This document shows positions 8,302 to 11,956 of a stretch of 11,956 bases of DNA, piece after piece. How positions within the stretch are numbered: position 1 is the stretch's first letter; each line of letters starts with the position of its first letter. A program made the position numbers and the translations under genes. Below the pieces are notes generated by a model. The model was given only the letters and a program-made list of their open reading frames with translations. It was not told the DNA's origin and made no database searches. The stretch comes from PNKC01 sp039917655 (GTDB lineage: Bacteria > Chloroflexota > Dehalococcoidia > Tepidiformales > Tepidiformaceae): positions 1-11,956 of the forward strand of contig JBDSJC010000176.1 of the NCBI GenBank assembly GCA_039917655.1, given 5' to 3'.

Positions 8302-8329
8302 TTCGGTTGAAACTTATGTTGAAGTCGAA
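8302..8329. promoter_or_regulatory. Imperfect 28-bp dyad upstream of the CoA-transferase gene (possible operator)
   Basis: The outer arms TTCG (8302-8305) and CGAA (8326-8329) and the inner arms AAC (8311-8313) and GTT (8318-8320) are symmetric about 8315/8316; 9 of 14 position pairs match. It lies in the 178-bp gap between the TetR gene and the CoA-transferase gene, where a local promoter or regulator site would be expected. No convincing -35/-10 pair was found there. A dyad of this quality could be chance. Confidence 0.22.
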
Positions 8330-8428
8330 ACACAGGCCAACGTCGAGCACATGAATAGTCGATCGCGGCCGTGCCTGGACGCGTTAGCCGGAGTATCCAC
8401 GTGCCAGCCCAATCTTGCAATCACGAGT

Positions 8429-9112
8429 TCACACTTTGGGGATGACGATCGGCGAGGCGAGTCTGGACGACCCTCCCGAAATGGCGGACTCGCGCTCCGG
8501 AACCCAGTCGCGGATCAGCAAACCGTTCAGCACCAACCCCGCGAACATGTGCCAGAACTCCCCGGGCGGCACGGGCCCTGCTGGGTCGTACCAGCGAGCC
8601 GTTCGCGCGGATGCGCCAATGAGGATGAGCGCGAGGACCTGCGGGTCGCCGGGCATCATCTCGCCCGCCTCCTGCCCGCGTGAGATAACACCCGCGACGA
8701 GCGCTTCGTATCGCCGCTCTCGTTCCCTGATGGCGCGGCGCATGTCCTCGTCGAGCGGCAACATCTCCTGGTAGTACATGTATTTTTCATTCGACTCGCG
8801 CGCTCCCCGGGTGAGAAGCATTACCAGCTCAATGAGGGCGTCCCTGGGCGAAGAGATCCGTGCGACTACCTCTTCAGCCCGAAGAATGGTCTTTTCAACG
8901 TTGGGCGCCACGACGGCCCAATACAGCGCTTCCTTCGAATCGAAGTGATAGTAGACGGTGCCTTTGGTTTTTCCTGCTTCGGCGGCCACGTCATCAAGTG
9001 AGGTCGCCTCATAGCCTTTGTGAGCGAGGAGGGAAGCCGCTGCCTGCACAATCTGTTCTCGCGTGCCCGAAGATCGTTTCGATCTTATTCTGCTGCCCGG
9101 CAAAACATTCAT
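8429..9112 (-). CDS. TetR/AcrR-family transcriptional regulator, 227 aa
   Basis: Seen: the N-terminal DNA-binding domain runs from about residue 17 to 63 (TREQIVQAAASLLAHKGY, then SLDDVAAEAGKTKGTVYYHF and DSKEALYWAV), the standard TetR helix-turn-helix with its YYHF recognition-helix end. The rest is a helical ligand-binding domain with ARWYDPAGPVPPGEFWHMFAGLVLNGL near the end, similar in pattern to regulators of fatty-acid and sterol catabolism (KstR2/FadR-like groups) that sense acyl-CoAs; that match is from memory. The frame is open back to 9241, but the ATG at 9112 is preferred: GAGGAAGG lies 8 nt upstream, and 227 aa is normal for the family. It heads the leftward unit and is divergent from the transporter operon, so it probably controls both, and its ligand may be an acyl-CoA of the pathway. 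Ligand unknown. Confidence 0.92.
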   Translation of the reverse strand: MNVLPGSRIRSKRSSGTREQIVQAAASLLAHKGYEATSLDDVAAEAGKTKGTVYYHFDSKEALYWAVVAPNVEKTILRAEEVVARISSPRDALIELVMLLTRGARESNEKYMYYQEMLPLDEDMRRAIRERERRYEALVAGVISRGQEAGEMMPGDPQVLALILIGASARTARWYDPAGPVPPGEFWHMFAGLVLNGLLIRDWVPERESAISGGSSRLASPIVIPKV

Positions 9113-9120
9113 CAGTGCAT

Positions 9121-9128
9121 CCTTCCTC
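9121..9128 (-). promoter_or_regulatory. Ribosome binding site fixing the TetR gene start at 9112
   Basis: The minus strand reads GAGGAAGG, ending 8 nt before the ATG at 9112. The alternative starts at 9136 and 9241 would put this site inside the gene and add up to 43 residues with no similarity to the TetR family. Confidence 0.6.
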
Positions 9129-9201
9129 GGCTGCATTCCGAACCCATCCCTCTGTTCCCCGAACGGGCTACCAAATGGGGGCGAAGAGTGAACTACCAGC
9201 C

Positions 9202-9229
9202 TTGCACTTTGGAGCGTAGTCTCTATTAT
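9202..9229 (+). promoter_or_regulatory. Candidate promoter for the solute-binding protein gene
   Basis: TTGCAC (9202-9207) and TATTAT (9224-9229) are separated by 16 bp. The -10 matches TATAAT at 5 of 6 positions; the -35 is weak. Transcription would start near 9236, giving a leader of about 57 nt. On the opposite strand the overlapping bases 9225-9230 read GATAAT, a possible -10 for the TetR gene, although no matching -35 was seen. Both lie within the dyad at 9208-9234. Confidence 0.35.
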
Positions 9230-9234
9230 CCAAA
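9208..9234. promoter_or_regulatory. 27-bp dyad, candidate operator for the divergent TetR regulator
   Basis: TTTGGA (9208-9213) and TCCAAA (9229-9234) form the outer arms, and TAG (9217-9219) and CTA (9223-9225) form matching inner arms, all centred on 9221; 9 of 13 pairs are symmetric. It covers the spacer and -10 of the candidate promoter to its right. Length and position between a TetR gene and its divergent neighbour fit the usual operator layout of the family. No second copy was found, so it remains a prediction. Confidence 0.4.
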
Positions 9235-9293
9235 CCGCCAAGTGCGCTGAGGCGTAGTACTATTGGCGAACATGCCGTTGGAGTGATTACACG

Positions 9294-11003
9294 ATGGAAG
9301 AAAAGTACTGGACACGTCGCTCAATGAGCCGACGGAGGATGCTGGGGAACGCTGCCGTCGGCGCGACCGGCCTCGCTGGCATCGCGACGGTGGGCTGCGG
9401 AGACGACGACAGCAAGGCGAAACCGACGATCGACCTGACCGGAAGCTCGGCATCCCCAACGGTCCAGGCGGAGCGCGTTGACCTGACGGCCACGCTCAAA
9501 GCGGGCATTAGTGCCGACCTGGGCAACCTTGACCCCCAGTCGGTGGCGGGCGTCGCGAACATCCCGAACGTGGTCGCGCATTTCGACACCCTGTTCGGGA
9601 CGGACGCGGACAAGAACATCATCCCGCGCATGGCATCGTTCAAGTGGGTCAACAACAACACTGCGCTTGAGGTGAAAGTTACGCCGGGGATCACCTTCCA
9701 CAATGGGGAAGAATGGAACGCAGATGTCCTAAAATTCAACATCGACCGTGCGCTCGAACGCACGACGTATCACGGCACGTCAGGTTTCAAGAGTGGTCGA
9801 AAGACGCTGTTCGCGCCACTTATCACCGGGGAAGTCGTCGTAGTCGATCCAACCACGGTGCGCTTCGACTGTAAGTCTGACGTGGGCCTGCCCGGCAACA
9901 TTCAGCCTGCACTGCTCGTGGTCCCGATGAAGTACATCATGCAAGTCGGGGACGAGGAATTCGCTCGAAAGCCGGTCGGCAGCGGCCTATTCTCGTTCGT
10001 CTCGAAGGTCGCCGACTCCGAGTACAAGAGCGCACGGTTCGAAAAGTACTTTCAGAACAGAGAGTCCGGGAAGCGGCCACGGCTCCCGTACGTAGCGAAT
10101 CTCTCCCAGGTCATCCGCCCGGATGACCAGGCCCGGCTGGCCGCCGTTGAGGCCGGCGAGATCGACATGGCGTGGGATGTGAACCCCGAGCTCGCGAAGA
10201 CCTTCAACGGCAAGAAGGGCTTCAAGGTCGCCTACATCCAGGACGGGACAGGCGTCCACGTCCAATTCAACAACCAGGTGGACAAGGACCCGACAACCGC
10301 AGGCCCGAACCCCTGGAAGGATATCCGCGTGCGCAAGGCAGCCAACCTGGCGATCGACGTCAAGACGATCATCCAGAAGTTAGGCACAGGCCAGGAAAAG
10401 TTGTCGTACGGATTCTCGTCGGAGAATTTTGGGTATCCGAAGGAGATCGAGAAGAAGCCTATCTTTGGGTACGACCCGCAGCAGGCGAAAGCGCTCCTGA
10501 GCGAAGCGGGCTTCGCTGGAGGCATCACCACCGACCTCTACATCGGCACGGGCCGGGTGACGGCAACATCCGAGCTCGCCCTGGTGATTCAGAGTTACCT
10601 CGCGGCCGTGGGAATCAAAGTCAACATCAAGTCGCAGACCTTCAATGACATGCTCCCGTTCATGCGTGACCACAAGCTTCCCGGCCTGTTCATGTTCGTC
10701 GTAAACAACGCGGCCGAGCCGAGTTCGACGATGGCAGCCGAGCTGAAGACAGGCGGCGTTTACACCAAGTCGAGCTATCCGGAGCTGGACAAGCTGTATG
10801 ACGATCAGTCCGCAGAATTCGACCAGGCGAAGCGGAAGGAGAAGCTCGGAAAGCTCTGGAACGCATGGTACGACAACGCTTCCTGGATCTTCCTTTACGA
10901 ATCCGTGAGGGCGGGTGTCTTGAACAACAAGCTGGACTGGAAACCTGAAACGCTTGTGACATCGCACGCTGAGTATTGGAACATCAAGGTCCTGAAGAGC
11001 TAA
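9294..11003 (+). CDS. ABC transporter solute-binding lipoprotein, family 5 (peptide/nickel/opine type), 569 aa
   Basis: Seen: the N-terminus has a twin-arginine-like motif (SRRRML, 12-17), a short Ala/Gly-rich hydrophobic stretch and a lipobox ending at Cys35 (ATVGC) followed by GDDD, so the mature protein is predicted to be a membrane-anchored lipoprotein, possibly Tat-exported. The body follows the SBP_bac_5 pattern: NLDPQSVAG, then TPGITFHNGEEWNADVLKFN and, later, NPWKDIRVRKAANLAID, the segment that usually reads as VRxAxxxAID. Family knowledge: these proteins capture oligopeptides, nickel complexes, opines or oligosaccharides and pass them to a two-permease, two-ATPase importer. The ligand cannot be told from sequence. 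GGAG lies about 10 nt before the ATG. A permease gene follows after 52 bp containing a strong stem-loop. The gene is divergent from the TetR/carboxylase unit, which suggests a shared substrate. Confidence 0.94.
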   Translation: MEEKYWTRRSMSRRRMLGNAAVGATGLAGIATVGCGDDDSKAKPTIDLTGSSASPTVQAERVDLTATLKAGISADLGNLDPQSVAGVANIPNVVAHFDTLFGTDADKNIIPRMASFKWVNNNTALEVKVTPGITFHNGEEWNADVLKFNIDRALERTTYHGTSGFKSGRKTLFAPLITGEVVVVDPTTVRFDCKSDVGLPGNIQPALLVVPMKYIMQVGDEEFARKPVGSGLFSFVSKVADSEYKSARFEKYFQNRESGKRPRLPYVANLSQVIRPDDQARLAAVEAGEIDMAWDVNPELAKTFNGKKGFKVAYIQDGTGVHVQFNNQVDKDPTTAGPNPWKDIRVRKAANLAIDVKTIIQKLGTGQEKLSYGFSSENFGYPKEIEKKPIFGYDPQQAKALLSEAGFAGGITTDLYIGTGRVTATSELALVIQSYLAAVGIKVNIKSQTFNDMLPFMRDHKLPGLFMFVVNNAAEPSSTMAAELKTGGVYTKSSYPELDKLYDDQSAEFDQAKRKEKLGKLWNAWYDNASWIFLYESVRAGVLNNKLDWKPETLVTSHAEYWNIKVLKS

Positions 11004-11010
11004 ACGCCCT

Positions 11011-11042
11011 TCCGGTGCGCTGGCGCACTTCAGCGCACCGGA
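11011..11042 (+). other. Intercistronic stem-loop between binding protein and permease genes
   Basis: TCCGGTGCGCT (11011-11021) pairs perfectly with AGCGCACCGGA (11032-11042) around a 10-nt loop. No T-run follows, so it is not a classic intrinsic terminator. It starts 7 nt after the binding-protein stop. Such hairpins commonly protect the upstream message from 3' decay or partly stop transcription, giving more binding protein than permease. The loop contains another GCGCAC (11023-11028) that could pair instead with GTGCGC (11015-11020), so an alternative fold is possible. Confidence 0.6.
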
Positions 11043-11055
11043 TGCGGGGTAACTT

Positions 11056-11956
11056 ATGAATCAAGCGTTTTTCGCTACGATCGTACTAAGATTCGTTCAG
11101 TCGGTCTTCGTCGTGTTCGTGGTGGTGTCGATCGTGTTCTTCGTCTCGCGAGTTGCCGGAGATCCGATATCGTACCTGGCACCGCCGAATGCCACCGACG
11201 CGGAGATCGCCGCCCTCAAGCGCACCGAGGGTCTCGATAGGCCCATCTACCGTCAGTACGCCGAGTTCTTGTGGGACGCCGCTCGCCTCGACCTCGGTAA
11301 GTCTTATCGCACAGGCCAACCGGCCGTTGTGGAAGTGCGAGCGCGTTTGCCGAAGACGGCCCAACTGGCGGCCGGAGCGCTGGGCTTTGCGTTGCTCTTC
11401 GGCATTCCGTTGGGGCTCACGTCGGCCCTGAAGCGGGGCAGTCCCATCGACGTCGTCGTACGCATGCTGGCCCTCGTTGGACAGGCTGTGCCGAATTTCT
11501 GGCTGGGCCTCATGCTCATCCTGTTCTTTTCAGTGCGGTTGGGCTGGTTGCCAACGGGAGGAACCGGAGGGATCGACCACCTCGTCCTCCCTTCGATCAC
11601 GCTCGGCGCCTTGAGCGCGGCCGCTGTGATGCGGTTGACAAGGTCGGGGATGCTCGATGTCCTCGGCTCCGACTTTGTCCGTACTGCACGAGCCAAGGGC
11701 CTTTCGGAGCGCGTCGTCATCCTCCGGCACGCACTTCGGCACGCGCTCGTGCCAGTGGTCACGCTGCTGGGCCTGCTCATGGGACGCCTGATCGCCGGGG
11801 CAATCGTGGTTGAGACGGTCTTCGCATGGCCTGGTCTTGGGCGACTCATGATCAACTCCATCCAAAGCTTCGACTACCCAGTCGTCCAGCTCGGAGTGAT
11901 CTTCATCGCCTCGGCTATCGTGCTGACGAACATGCTCGTTGACCTTTCCTATCAAC
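11056..11956 (+). CDS. ABC transporter permease, DppB/OppB family (C-terminus cut by the window edge)
   Basis: Seen: 300 residues are present. There is an N-terminal membrane segment (~9-31), then the periplasmic region GDPISYLAP and GLDRPIYRQYAEFL with LDLGKSYRTGQPV-like wording typical of DppB-type permeases. The BPD_transp_1 core follows with further membrane segments, including PNFWLGLMLILFF and the EAA loop DFVRTARAKGLSERVVILRHALRHALVP (206-233), which docks the ATPase. VVETVFAWPGLGRL (251-264) is another family signature. By usual length only some 10-40 residues are missing. Its partner permease and the ATPases should lie to the right of the window. Start: ATG at 11056, preceded by GGGG just after the intercistronic stem; the ribosome site is weak, so the stem may also affect its translation. 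Confidence 0.93.
   Translation, partial: MNQAFFATIVLRFVQSVFVVFVVVSIVFFVSRVAGDPISYLAPPNATDAEIAALKRTEGLDRPIYRQYAEFLWDAARLDLGKSYRTGQPAVVEVRARLPKTAQLAAGALGFALLFGIPLGLTSALKRGSPIDVVVRMLALVGQAVPNFWLGLMLILFFSVRLGWLPTGGTGGIDHLVLPSITLGALSAAAVMRLTRSGMLDVLGSDFVRTARAKGLSERVVILRHALRHALVPVVTLLGLLMGRLIAGAIVVETVFAWPGLGRLMINSIQSFDYPVVQLGVIFIASAIVLTNMLVDLSYQ

Noticed and set aside
9113..9241. Longer TetR start at 9241 or 9136
   Set aside because: The added residues do not resemble the family, the longer start would overlap the divergent promoter and dyad, and the GAGGAAGG site points to 9112.
9236..9268. CGCCAA (9236-9241) and TTGGCG (9263-9268) as a second operator
   Set aside because: Six-bp arms separated by 21 bp with no internal symmetry; likely chance next to the better dyad at 9208-9234.

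Overview
The window looks like part of a chromosome of a free-living, GC-rich bacterium (about 60% G+C by eye). It is gene-dense, with strong AGGAG-type ribosome sites and an acyl-CoA carboxylase architecture in which every domain sits on one chain. The lipoprotein signal (SRRRML, then an alanine/glycine-rich stretch, then a Cys followed by GDDD), the multi-domain carboxylases and the fused CoA-transferase suggest an actinobacterial or Chloroflexota (Dehalococcoidia/SAR202-like) source. That assignment is inference; no rRNA or marker gene is present. I see no mobile element, tRNA, rRNA or CRISPR array.

Two transcription units diverge from about 9113-9293. Leftward (minus strand) lie a TetR-family regulator (8429-9112), a double-domain class III (CaiB/BaiF) CoA-transferase (5671-8250), a complete single-chain biotin-dependent acyl-CoA carboxylase (2165-5572, 1135 aa: biotin carboxylase, biotin carrier, carboxyltransferase), a tiny 45-codon frame (2031-2168), and a second carboxylase of the same design that runs off the left edge (1-2034, first 678 aa). 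Rightward (plus strand) lie a family-5 (peptide/nickel/opine type) solute-binding lipoprotein (9294-11003) and the first permease of that ABC transporter (11056 to the right edge, nearly complete).

Read together, this looks like a locus for taking up and catabolising a small organic acid or acid-bearing compound. The transporter would import it, the CoA-transferase would activate it to an acyl-CoA, and one or both carboxylases would carboxylate that acyl-CoA or a downstream intermediate. The TetR protein would control both arms from the shared intergenic region. The substrate cannot be told from sequence.

The most unusual points are: (1) the tiny frame between the two carboxylases, joined to both by GTGA and ATGA stop/start overlaps and resembling the tail of a carboxyltransferase domain; (2) two diverged single-chain carboxylases side by side; (3) a CoA-transferase whose first half lacks the catalytic Asp that the second half keeps; (4) a 27-bp dyad sitting on a candidate promoter between the divergent units; (5) a perfect 11-bp stem between the binding protein and permease genes.
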